A stretch of DNA of 64,000 nt, taken from NCBI GenBank assembly GCA_950295325.1, contig OX485804.1:60232533-60296532 (forward strand), written 5' to 3'. The DNA is from Polytrichum commune. Its lineage: Eukaryota > Streptophyta > Polytrichopsida > Polytrichales > Polytrichaceae. Position numbers and translations under genes: made by a program. Positions 11,141 through 20,940 of the stretch are shown one piece after another; position 1 is the first letter of the stretch, and each line of letters begins with the position of its first letter. Under the pieces are notes generated by a model that saw only the letters and a program-made list of their open reading frames with translations, made no database searches and was not told where the DNA came from.

Positions 11141-11512
11141 CACTAAACATGCTATTTAGTGTCACCAATTATAATTGTCTTGCTCAATACTAATTGTAAA
11201 TCGTGGCATAGTGTCACCAACACTAAATGTTAGCCAAACATTATTTGTCATTCCTTGTAATTTTTTTGGGGGGACTATAGATTTAAAGTGTTGCAATTAT
11301 TGTCACTTACCAAGTGGTTTTTCATCCAAATTTCAATCATCCATGACAATAGTTCATCATGAGTTGCTGACAAGAGAAGGTAGGTTTTGGCCAATGGATG
11401 AACTCATCCATCACCCATGCCAATATTTGTTCACTTATTCATAAGAAGTGTCATCCAAAAAGTTACCATAGTGACATAAAATACCATATGACACTAAATA
11501 TCATATTTAGTG
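11141..11512 (+). mobile_element. CACTAAA-family MITE (copy 4)
   Basis: 372 bp between TA dinucleotides. Left end CACTAAACATGCTATTTAGTGTC, right end GACACTAAATATCATATTTAGTG, an inverted repeat of about 23 bp. It faces copy 3 only 81 bp away. Confidence 0.88.
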
Positions 11513-11863
11513 TAGTTTCTACGTGGGATACAAGCAAATCTTAACAAAAGTGGATTTGACACGACATATAATTTGAGGAGAAATTAAATCATTCTAGTTG
11601 GAATAGAGAGCCCTCTACAACATTATCAACCCTTGAAAGCCTAAACCTTCATATGTGGACTCCAATTTCAAATGATCATATATTGCTCAAAATGATTATT
11701 TTGTAGCAAGTTGTTTCCCCCAAGTGTAGCTAATGAAATTATCCATCAGCTCCCAAAGCTTAATCATGCAATATCATAAATGACATACATCATGAAGTGC
11801 TTGCATTTGGGACACATCTCAAGAGACATTTTGACAATTTGATCACTTCAAGATTGTATTGTG
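11513..11863. other. intergenic DNA, nothing recognised
   Basis: AT-rich spacer between two TIR elements; no coding or repeat signal was seen. Confidence 0.3.
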
Positions 11864-12616
11864 GGGGCCATTCACGGTTGGGGTACTACTTTTGGCCGTC
11901 TAACGGAAAACGGATTTTTTTGGATAACTTCACATGCTTGGTATGCTTAGATTTGTATTGTGAAGCATATTTTGGATCATACCTACATTTCATACTCCAT
12001 ATCGAGTACACTGACAAAGTTAATTTATAAAGAATAGGGTCATCTAAGATATCCTTTTGATTCCTTAAAGGACATTCAGGAGTGCTGTCTTAATTGTTCA
12101 CCTTAGGATCAAGGAATGAAAAGGACAACAAGAATCAATCGAAACGATTCCAAATTTTTTCCTCACACTCATCGTTCAAGTGTGTACCAATAGAACCAAA
12201 TATGTATTGAATAGCAATTGCCCAACTTTACATGTGGCACCAAACATGTCCAAATATACATATACTCACGGCCACACGTAAAAGGAACGTCTAGTATTAG
12301 AATTGGACAAAAAAATTTATATGAATGAACACATGACACTTTTACCAAAGTACCAAGATACATAATAGGAAATAATTGACCACCAATGCACATCTAAATA
12401 ACAAAAAAATGCCACTGATGTGGCCTAGGGTTTAGGGTTTAGGGTGATTATTAAATAATAATAAAAATCTTTCTTGATAAAGCTTATGAACTATCTACTT
12501 ATTTATGTAAAGTTTATTGATCAAATAATAGTAAATCATGATAAAAACCAAGATCAATGCGACAAAGTCCTTAAGTCCTTTGTCCCAAAAGTAGTACCCC
12601 AACCGTGAATGGCCCC
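11864..12616. mobile_element. 753-bp element with perfect 32-bp terminal inverted repeats
   Basis: Starts GGGGCCATTCACGGTTGGGG followed by TACTACTTTTGG. The exact reverse complement ends at 12616. Flanked by TGTG on both sides (11860-11863, 12617-12620), which may be a 4-bp target duplication or chance. The interior (including TTTAGGG repeats at ~12425) shows no transposase. Perfect TIRs suggest recent activity or gene conversion. Confidence 0.75.
12425..12444. repeat. short interstitial plant-telomere-type repeat
   Basis: Three consecutive (C/T)TTAGGG-type units, CCTAGGGTTTAGGGTTTAGGG, inside the 11864-12616 element. Too short to be a telomere fusion. Confidence 0.7.
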
Positions 12617-12991
12617 TGTGCTTGTAACTTTCCACCAATCTATTGTATCTATAAAACTTGGAAATCCTATCAAGTTCCTCCTTAAAACAATAAGATGTAC
12701 AATCATACTATATCTTCAAAATAATTACTTCTAAATTTATCATGGGATGAATAAACATATTTAGGGTAGTTTTAACCATATGGATTGATCATTTGATGGT
12801 GCCTCATCACTTTTAATAATGTGAGAACTCTCAAGAAACCCTTGAAAATTTTCTTTCATAACCCCATGCTTTTAGGGTGGGTGAAGCTTCCCATGGCATA
12901 TCATACACATAATTTGACCAGTGATATGCACCATTTCCTCCTTCTAGAGTGTTGAATTTGCCAATGACTTGACCACATGATCCTTATAGTC

Positions 12992-13210
12992 AATGTCCAA
13001 GAAGATTTTTGGGCATAATCTGTCATAACCGGTTGGACCTAGTGTTTCATGTCCAACCGGTTACATGTTGACAAGTTTTGGTATTCCTTTACAAATTTGA
13101 GGTATATTCTTAAAATTCCTCTAAAAATGATTGGTAATGTTTCTTAAAGTCTTGAACTTCAACCGGTTATTTCTCAAACTCATCCAGTTGGTATGTAACT
13201 GCTAACTAGC
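12992..13210 (+). repeat. ACCGGTT dispersed repeat (full-length copy)
   Basis: Same order of landmarks as 10091-10300: GTCCAAGAAGATTTTTGGGCATAATC, CAACCGGTTACATGTTGACA, ATTCCTCTAAAAATGATTGG, TTCAACCGGTTATTTCTCAAACTC. Confidence 0.8.
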
Positions 13211-13660
13211 ACTCAATTCACCTTGTTCATTTCTTGTAGTAACACTATAACTTAAAGTAGATGCGTCTTAAGTGGCTCATTTTGATTGGTACAAACATTG
13301 GATAGCTGGCCAACTAGCATCACCTAGCTAAATTTTCTTGGCCCCTATTTGTCACTTAGCTTTAGTGACAAATAAAGGCTCTTTGTAGGGCCAAAGGGCT
13401 TTAGCAGGCACTGTCTGTAGGCAGGGCTAGCTAGGTTCACCAAACCTAGGATTCTTACTTAGCTTTAGCTAGCTAATTTTTTTGGAACCCTCATTTTCAC
13501 TCAGCTTCGACTAGGTAAAAAGTTGTGTGACATGCATATTCATTCTAAAATAAAGAGAAATCCATTCAAACAAAACCAAACAATATATATTTGGTTGTAT
13601 TCCTCTCGGTTGCCTCTGTATTTTCATGTTGTTGCACAAGGAGATTTAAAGACTTAAAAA
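13211..13660. other. intergenic DNA with TAGCTAG-rich repeat
   Basis: 13290-13550 is rich in CTAGCTA motifs (CACTTAGCTTTA, TTTAGCTAGCTAATTTTTTTGG) and resembles part of the TIR element at 17907-18148, so it is probably a decayed MITE. No gene. Confidence 0.4.
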
Positions 13661-16387
13661 TCAACACATATAGTTGGTTTCCTCACTTTCAATTGGTACT
13701 GGTGCTACATCATCTCTCGGGGGGTTTACTGGCGAAAATCGTAGAACAACGTGCAATAAAAAATAGGGTCCAATATATTCATTATAGATATATATTTTTT
13801 AAATGTACATGTAAAATAGGGGATTTTAAAATAGTGAAACATGTTTACATGTAAAATACCATCACCTTATAATCTTTTCTGCAAGGTAAATAACCCCCCC
13901 AATAAATAGGTCCCGAACGCACGTGTATGCAAAATATAAGAGGGAGTGAACCCCCCGAGCATCATCTTCATCATCATCGTCGTCATTATTATTATCATCT
14001 TCATTTTCATTATCATCGAAATTGTCAATGTCATCTGGCAATTCAAGATGAGATGGAATCAAGGTGTTCCAAATCGATGATTCAACGACATCTGCTGGAT
14101 TATTAGGAATTAGGTTCCTATTCAATTTCAAAAACATGGATGCTTCAACAAATCCAGGTATGAGAAATGTCTGATTGGGTGCAATGACATCGTTCGTTCC
14201 ACTGAGATCACATTCGAGAGCACCCCATGAAATTTTTTTTGAATGTAGAGCCCTCGAAGCTTGAGAAAGACATGGCATTTCACGTCGTTTGACGTACCAC
14301 CAATTGATGTGATCTTCAAACTTCTCGGGTCCACATTCAACCCGTAATTGAGTGACTTCAGGTGAGCAACCTCTGCATCAACCATTGACTTTGGAGTGAT
14401 TACCATGACTTGGTCGTCAACGAACAAATCGCTACCTGCAATGGCGATATTCAAATCAGCAAGGATGGCGTCGGATAGCGATTGTGTATCAAACCGAGCT
14501 CGTTTTGTAGCAGGTGATTGTTTCTGAGCATCAGTGAGTCTTTCCGCCTGTTTGTTGATGATATCCCTAGCAACCAATTCAGCAAGCTGGCAAATATTCG
14601 ACCAACAATACTCCATAATCATCTTATAAAACTGAGCTCGGAGTTGCGGTTTTGTCCACCCTGGAGGAAGAGAATTGTCGTCTTCGACGAATTCAATCAA
14701 GTCAATCATCGTCTTGTTGAGAACGCCATCAGCAAGCCCGGACGTAACAATGTTTGCATATCAATCAGGTATGAGAAGTATACATCGTCGCGGCCAATGC
14801 TGCTCATTAGTAGGATGCGACGACCTCTGTTGAACCTATAGAATGAACTTGGAACATGAAGTGCACGAATTGGATGCTACCTATTATAGTAGCGGGTTTG
14901 AAGCGCCTTGCGCAGCAATCGCCGCACGTTCGTGGTTTAAGGATCGAGATCAACTGCATGTCGCACAACCGGATCTTGAACATTCCCATTAGCTTGTTTA
15001 AGGAGGATTGCTTCGCCTGGAATATGTGTTGGATCATGAATCGAAAGCGGCGCGGTCGCATCAAAAACAGTGAAATAAAGTGAGCACATCTGCAAGTATA
15101 CGTCAAGGACAACAAAGGATTTCATCTTCTGGGCCAGAGTTTGAAGATTACGAGCAGGGACGATGATCGACTGAAATTCGATAATGACAACTTTGTCCCT
15201 GGCAATTGGGAATGATTTCTTCTGGTTGCGAAAGGCCATTCCAGCTGCCTGCCACCCAATGATGATTCGCGTGAAAACATCAACAATAGCACTCCATCTA
15301 TGAGCAGGAGACTTTTTCATTTTGAGCATCTTGATGAACTCACCGAACAGCTTCTTCGTATTTTCATCGAATTCGGCGGTCATAATTTCACTTTGGTTGA
15401 TGGTCTCAGCGACATGGCAAACTTTCCTGACGATCTTTCTGGCTTCCTTGTTCTTACTTTTCTTTGGATCCTGACTCGTTCCGAACGCATCCGACAGGGC
15501 CAAATGGTTCAAATTTGAAAGGCACCATTCTCGGAGCGTTTTGAACACAACTTCCAATGTTCGTTTCACATCCGATCCAGAATCTGTCGAGCTTGAGATG
15601 ATGTCTTTTGACACAATCTCGAATTCCAACAATATTCCTTTCATCCATTGAATCAAGAGTTCTGATGCCTGGGTGATATTTCTCTCTGCTGTTGTTGGTG
15701 AATATCGTCGAATGGCGATGTTCCAGCTCTTCTGTACGCCTTTGTAGTTGTAGGTGAATCGGATGGCAAGGTACTTCTGATTAGAGAATTTGTTTCGGTA
15801 TAGATCAAGATTAATCGATATGAACGGTAGGCAATTGGGATATACGGCACGAGCAGCTTTGATTTCGTCAAGCAAAACAGTCTTGACATGAACATACTGC
15901 TCTATCATCGATTTGGGAACAATGATTGATGTCAATCCGCCTGGCCCAACTAGCAGTTTAGCAGCCCAAACCCTAGAATAACAAGACTCGAACGCATTGA
16001 ACGCGATTGATTGTTGGATAGCCCATGTCGATATCTGGTATTAAAACCATCGACGCGGGTTGTCTAAGAATGATTTGGAAGACAAATCCAACAGCTCTTT
16101 GAGAGCGGCGACATTGGCGTTGGTTGTCGCCGTCTTCTTCGCAACAACTGGATGGAGAGTGGCATTGGATGTTGACGTGTGAGACATCTCGATCCATGTC
16201 TGTTTTTCATTCTTGCAGCAGGCATCGTGCATGCAACTGAACCAGACGCCGCCTTTCGAATTGACTTCTTTCACACCATGATCATAAAGTAGCGAAGATA
16301 CGTTCTTGGGTTTCGCGCTGACCTGAATGGCTCCATGAGGTGCGATTCGCAGAACTGTTTGGTGCGATCTGGGAGCTGGTCAGACAT
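13661..16387 (-). pseudogene. BED-finger hAT transposase, degenerate, interrupted by a MITE
   Basis: A minus-strand coding relic of ~800 codons. Order: MSDQLPDR start (16387); BED-type finger VWFSCMHDACCKN...WIEMSHTSTSNATLHP; WAIQ..IAFNAFES segment; TDSGSD (15577-15594) then SNLNHLALSDAF, the usual hAT core motifs; KSPAHRWSAIVDVF; DDVYFSYLIDMQTLL; C-terminal dimerisation helix FVEASMFLKLNRNLIP (~14090-14140) and an acidic tail ending ETNYMC (stop 13661). Lesions: frameshift between the ATG and the finger, TAA near 16041, frame breaks and stops at about 14760-14940, frameshift near 14275, and the 244-bp MITE in the tail. Longest intact block is 14937-15935. It cannot make transposase. TIRs of the parent element were not found. 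Confidence 0.9.
13716..13959. mobile_element. hAT-type MITE, CTCGGGGGG family (copy 2), inserted in the hAT pseudogene
   Basis: 244 bp; left end CTCGGGGGGTTTACTGG, right end GGGAGTGAACCCCCCGAG; exact 8-bp TSD CATCATCT (13708-13715, 13960-13967). Removing the element and one TSD restores the reading frame of the host transposase tail (GAT GAT G^TA GCA CCA), so this is a true insertion after the coding sequence existed. Confidence 0.93.
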
Positions 16388-17580
16388 TGCAAATGCGCTC
16401 TAGAATAAGTTCAATTATTCCTGAGATTTGGCATTATATTGCTCAATTATCTGGAACACCGTGCGACAATGCGTAGCTTAAATACTGTCACGTCAAAAAT
16501 GCATAGCCAGACCTAGGCGTTTTCATCAAGGTAACTCATCTCCTATTCATACCTCGCATAAGCTTAACCGACTTTCTTACATCACACAAATTCCTACAAA
16601 TTCAAGGACACCGCAAATTCTCCCCTGCAAAAATTACCTTTCAGTAACTTTACCTTTTTTTTCAACATAATCACATATACACCCGAACAACCAAAAGTCA
16701 CAATCGCGCAGAGCAACGCTCGAGTGCTTCGAATTCACGTGCCTGTGAAGCAGACGAGTACCCAGCTGCAAGGAGTCGAGACTCTATTCAGCAGTATGCT
16801 GAAATTGGTTGTCTTCAAGCTCAGTAGGTAAAGCTCTTCACTTTCTACTGAAATGCACGGAGGAGTTCGAGTCAGAGAATCATGTTCTACGGTTAAGTGC
16901 CTGCAGCAGTACGAGAAACACAATATTAAATGTCAGTTCATCTTCTACCCACATACACCAATCCAGTGGACCTCCAAATTGTGTATCAAGAACCCTACTA
17001 ACATAATCATCACCAACTGTGATGTGGATTTAATTTTTAAATAATCGATTCCTACAGCAACTTCAAAACATTGTGCAATCAAAAAGCAGTTGGAACTATT
17101 TCATGTCTCCACAGATGTTAATGTCTCCACAGACGTTGCAGAAAGAAAAAAGTGCAATGGACAGCTAACACAGCACGTAGAGCCCTCAAGCAACGTACAT
17201 CCAAGATATGTCTTACAGTCCCTGATCCTCCTCAACAATGCCATGTATATATCCTCTCATGCTTATTGTCGACCACGTCTTCAATTGCAACCAGCTACAA
17301 AGAATCGCACACAAAAATCAAGTCACACATCCAAGTACCCTTAACCCTGCATCCTTCCACCTTAAGAGGCATTAGTAGGTTGACACAATGAGCATATTGA
17401 TACTACCTAGGCCATCTGGCTTGCCAACCAGGGGTTGAATCGTTGCATCGACCTCAAATGCACCGAACTGAAGAAACACAAGCCTACGATAGGAACTGCG
17501 CACATGTATTCCAAATGAACAATAGCTCATTATATACAAGTGAGCCCGGCCATGAGCTTTTACTAACCTACCTAGAAGAC
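16388..17580. other. intergenic DNA upstream of the hAT relic
   Basis: Presumably includes the 5' UTR and end of the hAT element, but no TIR could be matched. Short ORFs at 16735-17390 have no family features. A short direct repeat (TGTCTCCACAGA.GTT) occurs at 17104-17136. Confidence 0.3.
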
Positions 17581-17582
17581 CG

Positions 17583-17700
17583 TAATTATGAGCTTGACTA
17601 ACTAATCTAGTTATGAGCTTGACTAACTAATCTAAAACACTATTCCTAATTATGAGCTTGACTAACTAATCTAAAAGACTGTTCCTAATTAAATGCCCAC
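17583..17700. repeat. short tandem repeat, three ~25-30 bp units
   Basis: TTATGAGCTTGACTAACTAATCTA occurs three times, the first and third preceded by TAA, with variable CTAATT spacers. Confidence 0.85.
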
Positions 17701-17724
17701 TTAGGGTGAGCGGCTAACACTAAT

Positions 17725-17803
17725 GATCTCACTAGATTCTCTTATGTGACTATTGACTGTTAGAAACAGTGAAGACCGTGCCACGTATATTGAGATTTCT
17801 ACA
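17725..17803. repeat. dispersed segment shared with the pogo-like element at 56.5 kb
   Basis: CACTAGATTCTC.TATG.GACTATTGACT..TAGAAACAGTGAAGACCGTGCCAC.TAT.TTGAGATTTCTAC recurs at 56495-56572, exactly where transposase homology stops there. Identity of the repeat is unknown. Confidence 0.8.
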
Positions 17804-17906
17804 CAAACATCTCAATGTCAAAATTGAGAATTTCCAAAAGAGTTAGCTTCGAAATGGTCTACAAAAAATTGATTGCAGATACCATAATTGAAACCTAAAA
17901 TGTAGC

Positions 17907-18148
17907 CCTTGGACAACTAACTAAGTGGGTGTCAAGTTGGACAACAAGGTTTTTGCTATATGGGATTTGCCCTAATATCAACAAAATTTGTGTATATTTC
18001 ATAAACCAGCTAGCTAACTTTCCTTGCCCGGATTATGGCACTTAGTTTTAGCTAGTTATTCTTTCGAGGCATCAAATTCCTGCGTAGCTTTACCTAGTTG
18101 GAGATTTTAGCTAATTAAATAGTTGTCCACTTAGTTAGTTGTCCAAGG
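17907..18148. mobile_element. MITE with ~22-bp terminal inverted repeats
   Basis: 242 bp; left CCTTGGACAACTAACTAAGTGG, right the near-perfect inverse CCACTTAGTTAGTTGTCCAAGG. Interior rich in CTAGCTA; no ORF. No convincing TSD. Confidence 0.75.
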
Positions 18149-18347
18149 TCTGGATTGGTATATATGTGGTCCGGTGAGGATCAAAGAGCAAGCATCATAA
18201 AGACACATGTTTAAAAAAGGTTTAACTACATCTTCGAATATTAACAACTACTCTATACTAACTAGTGAACACAATTGGGAGGACCTATGTATCCAGTTAA
18301 GAAATCAACAAACATACATTTCCGATCAAGGCTTAGGGAAAACCAAC

Positions 18348-18551
18348 GGTTAGTTACGAATGAACTGGTTGAGTTTGAGAAATAACTAGTTGAAGTTCAA
18401 GACTTTTGGAGGATTACCGATCATTTTAGAGGAATCTATAGAATATACCACAAATGAATAAAGAAAAACCAGAAGATGTCAACATGTAACCGGTTGGATT
18501 TAGAATCACTAGGATCTTGACCGACTATGCCCGAAAACTTCCCGAGCACTG
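18348..18551 (-). repeat. ACCGGTT dispersed repeat (full-length, inverted)
   Basis: Reverse orientation of the family: GGTTGAGTTTGAGAAATAAC, GATCATTTTAGAGGAATCTA, AAGATGTCAACATGTAACCGGTTGG, CTTGACCGACTATGCCCGAAAACTTCC. Confidence 0.8.
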
Positions 18552-19158
18552 CTTCTGATAATCATAACTAAATCAAGGGAAGCCCAATTTTCAATCCGAT
18601 TTTTTGCATATGTTTCATCATAGATTTGCTAATGCAACACAAGTTTTGTTGTATAACTCTAATCGGTAGAATTTGGAGAACATGAAAAACGAACCAAATA
18701 ACAACCACATACCTTAGATCTACTTGCACAAGTTACCATTCCGTATGTACCTCTCTGAAATCTCTTGTCCTTGGCAAGACGTATTCAAGACTTTTTAAAG
18801 GGTACTAAGTTTGGTACATGGGAAGTCAACTACAAGTTAGGCATCCAAACACATACTTAAATGATGAAACATGGCAACCAGTTCTTTGCAAGACTTGAAT
18901 TCTTGAACGGCAACATGAATACATGTGCTTTGAATTCTACGTACCCTCACCATAAGTCCTCATGCAACAAGACAAAACTCTATGCTCTAGGACGTTTTGT
19001 TTGTTTTGTTTTGCTCACTACCTCATGTTTACTACAAGCATATTGCAAGTCCTAGGCAATTGCCCTGTGTCACTGGAAAATCTGTAAATCTATCATAATG
19101 GTAGATTTGTATATATCTTACACTGTCACAAGCTGATTATCTAGGACTCATATGTTGG
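18552..19158. other. intergenic DNA
   Basis: No gene or repeat boundary was recognised. Confidence 0.3.
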
Positions 19159-19160
19159 TA

Positions 19161-19554
19161 CACCAAATATTGTATTTAGTGTCACCAATTATGTTTGTCT
19201 TGAACAATACTAATTGTAACTACCTGTGTAGTGTCACCAACACTTAATGTAACCCTAACATTTTTTTTTAAATTTCTTGTTAATTTTTTGGGCATCATAG
19301 AATTATGATGTTGCAATTACTATCACTTACTAAGTGATTTTTCACCCATATTTCAATCATCCATGACAATATTTCATTACATAAATGCCAGGATGGAGAA
19401 TACACCAAACTTTGTATTAACAGTTGGCATTTGGATGAACTAAAAGTAAGTTGGGATGACAATACTTGTTAACTTATTCATATAAAGAAGTGTCATTAGG
19501 AAAGCTACCACAATGACATAAACTACCATATGACAAGAAATACAATGTTTAGTG
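19161..19554 (+). mobile_element. CACTAAA-family MITE (copy 5)
   Basis: 394 bp between TA dinucleotides; left CACCAAATATTGTATTTAGTGTCACC, right ..ACAATGTTTAGTG. More diverged than copies 1-4 but with the same interior order. Confidence 0.8.
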
Positions 19555-19556
19555 TA

Positions 19557-20370
19557 GTGATTGTTGCTGTTATTGTTCCCATCATGGAATCCAAGGGGCA
19601 CTTGAGGACTCAAATGTTCAAAGGCTTTTCAATGGTACTAAGAGCGATAAATAGGCAAGGTTTACATGCCTTATGTGGTCACTTCTCCTATTTGAATGCC
19701 TATACTTGAGTGATATAATGGCAAGGCTTGTAGTTAAAAAGGGCACCTAAACAAATTATGTTGGTTAGTGTGATGAGATTGGACCATGCATTTGGACACC
19801 ATTCTAGGTTCAATTGTTAATAGAAGTGGGAATACATGTGTGATCACTTTAAGAGAGAAAAAGAAAAAGAAATCCTTCTCTTGGACCTCTTATAATTTAT
19901 GAATTTCAACCTTGAAACTTGAAACAAAAAACTTTGCAATCCATGGTTGTTGATTGGATAAGACATTTCCCAATATGATCCAACAACCAAAAATGTCAAC
20001 AAAGTTGGAAGTGCCCACAACAGAGAAAGGAGCATTGGCTACAAATACTGAAGTGACGAAGCTACATATGGATGGATATACACATTTTCATTCAAATTCA
20101 CACACATTCGTCCATTAGTTGGAAACCTTGTCCAATTTTTATGAGTTTTAGGGGTATTTTTGGCTATTCCATCCGCAATAATCATGGAATAATCACAGAA
20201 TATTCCATTGTAAAATTTTAGAATCACAAATCATGGGCACATAGCCAGATTAAAAATCACTGCATCATCATCATCATTCTACCATATGCCATTACACTAC
20301 GTAGCTTTCTATACAAGACTACTCCTAGTAGAATCTACCAATCCTACACATCCTCAAATCTACTTTCTCA
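19557..20370. other. intergenic DNA upstream of a small ORF
   Basis: AT-rich; no supported gene or element. Confidence 0.3.
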
Positions 20371-20553
20371 ATGAAAATAATCTACACTTCTATAGATTCT
20401 GACGCACCACGAAGGACGCCAGTGCTGTCTAAGCTTGCGTCGTTTTGCTTTGTTTTGCTCTGCTTGATGTTTGCTATTGTCATTGCTGCGGTGATCTCTC
20501 TTCCGCATTTCGCAGCTAAAGGCTGCGTAATGATCGCCGCAGCAGCGGAATAG
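20371..20553 (+). CDS. possible small single-pass membrane protein (60 aa)
   Basis: Single open frame with a basic N-terminal region (DAPRRTPVLSK), then one hydrophobic segment of ~23 residues (about 25-47, FCFVLLCLMFAIVIAAVISL) and a short alanine-rich tail. This is the layout of a type II membrane microprotein. No family is recognised and no splice sites are needed. It ends 388 bp before the carboxypeptidase ATG and could instead be an upstream ORF or chance open frame in that gene's leader. Confidence 0.25.
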   Translation: MKIIYTSIDSDAPRRTPVLSKLASFCFVLLCLMFAIVIAAVISLPHFAAKGCVMIAAAAE

Positions 20554-20724
20554 CATCATAAAATGGCACCTCGGAAGGTGAAGCGGTGGTAGGACGTTTT
20601 CTTGGTGCAGAATTTGGATGAGGAGGGGCGAAGTAAGAAGAAGAGATGGAAGCACGAGAGGTCATTGATTGATCAAATTTGGGAGGTGTAGGGGTAGGTG
20701 AGGGATGTGGAATTGGTGATCGGG

Positions 20725-20856
20725 TGATTTAGGGTTTAGGTTCCAGAGGGGTTTGAACTTCAGGAAATTGGTTTCCAGCTGCGGGGATTTTGGACTGGAC
20801 GATCGTGTAGAGCAGTAGAAAAGCTGGAGGGGTTTTGATGAAGGTTCTAGGGTTTT
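20725..20856 (+). promoter_or_regulatory. telo-box motifs in the leader of the carboxypeptidase gene
   Basis: GATTTAGGGTTTAGG at ~20727 (inverse of the AAACCCTAA telo-box) and CTAGGGTTTTGG at ~20845, 90-215 bp before the ATG. Telo-boxes recur in plant promoters and leaders; the role here is inferred. Confidence 0.4.
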
Positions 20857-20940
20857 GGAGGTTTGGTGTATGAGTGGATTGTTGTGATAATTAAAGAGCT
20901 CATGCAAGGAAGATATTTCATAGCATATTTGGAGTAGGAG

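Noticed and set aside
12425-12444. Telomere-type TTTAGGG repeats as an ancient chromosome fusion
   Set aside because: Only three units, located inside a TIR element.
14518-15518. Plus-strand open frames across the hAT relic
   Set aside because: They are antisense shadows of the minus-strand transposase, which has recognisable motifs.
20662-20907. Minus-strand 81-codon frame upstream of the carboxypeptidase
   Set aside because: Low-complexity P/L/S-rich translation of leader DNA, no family.
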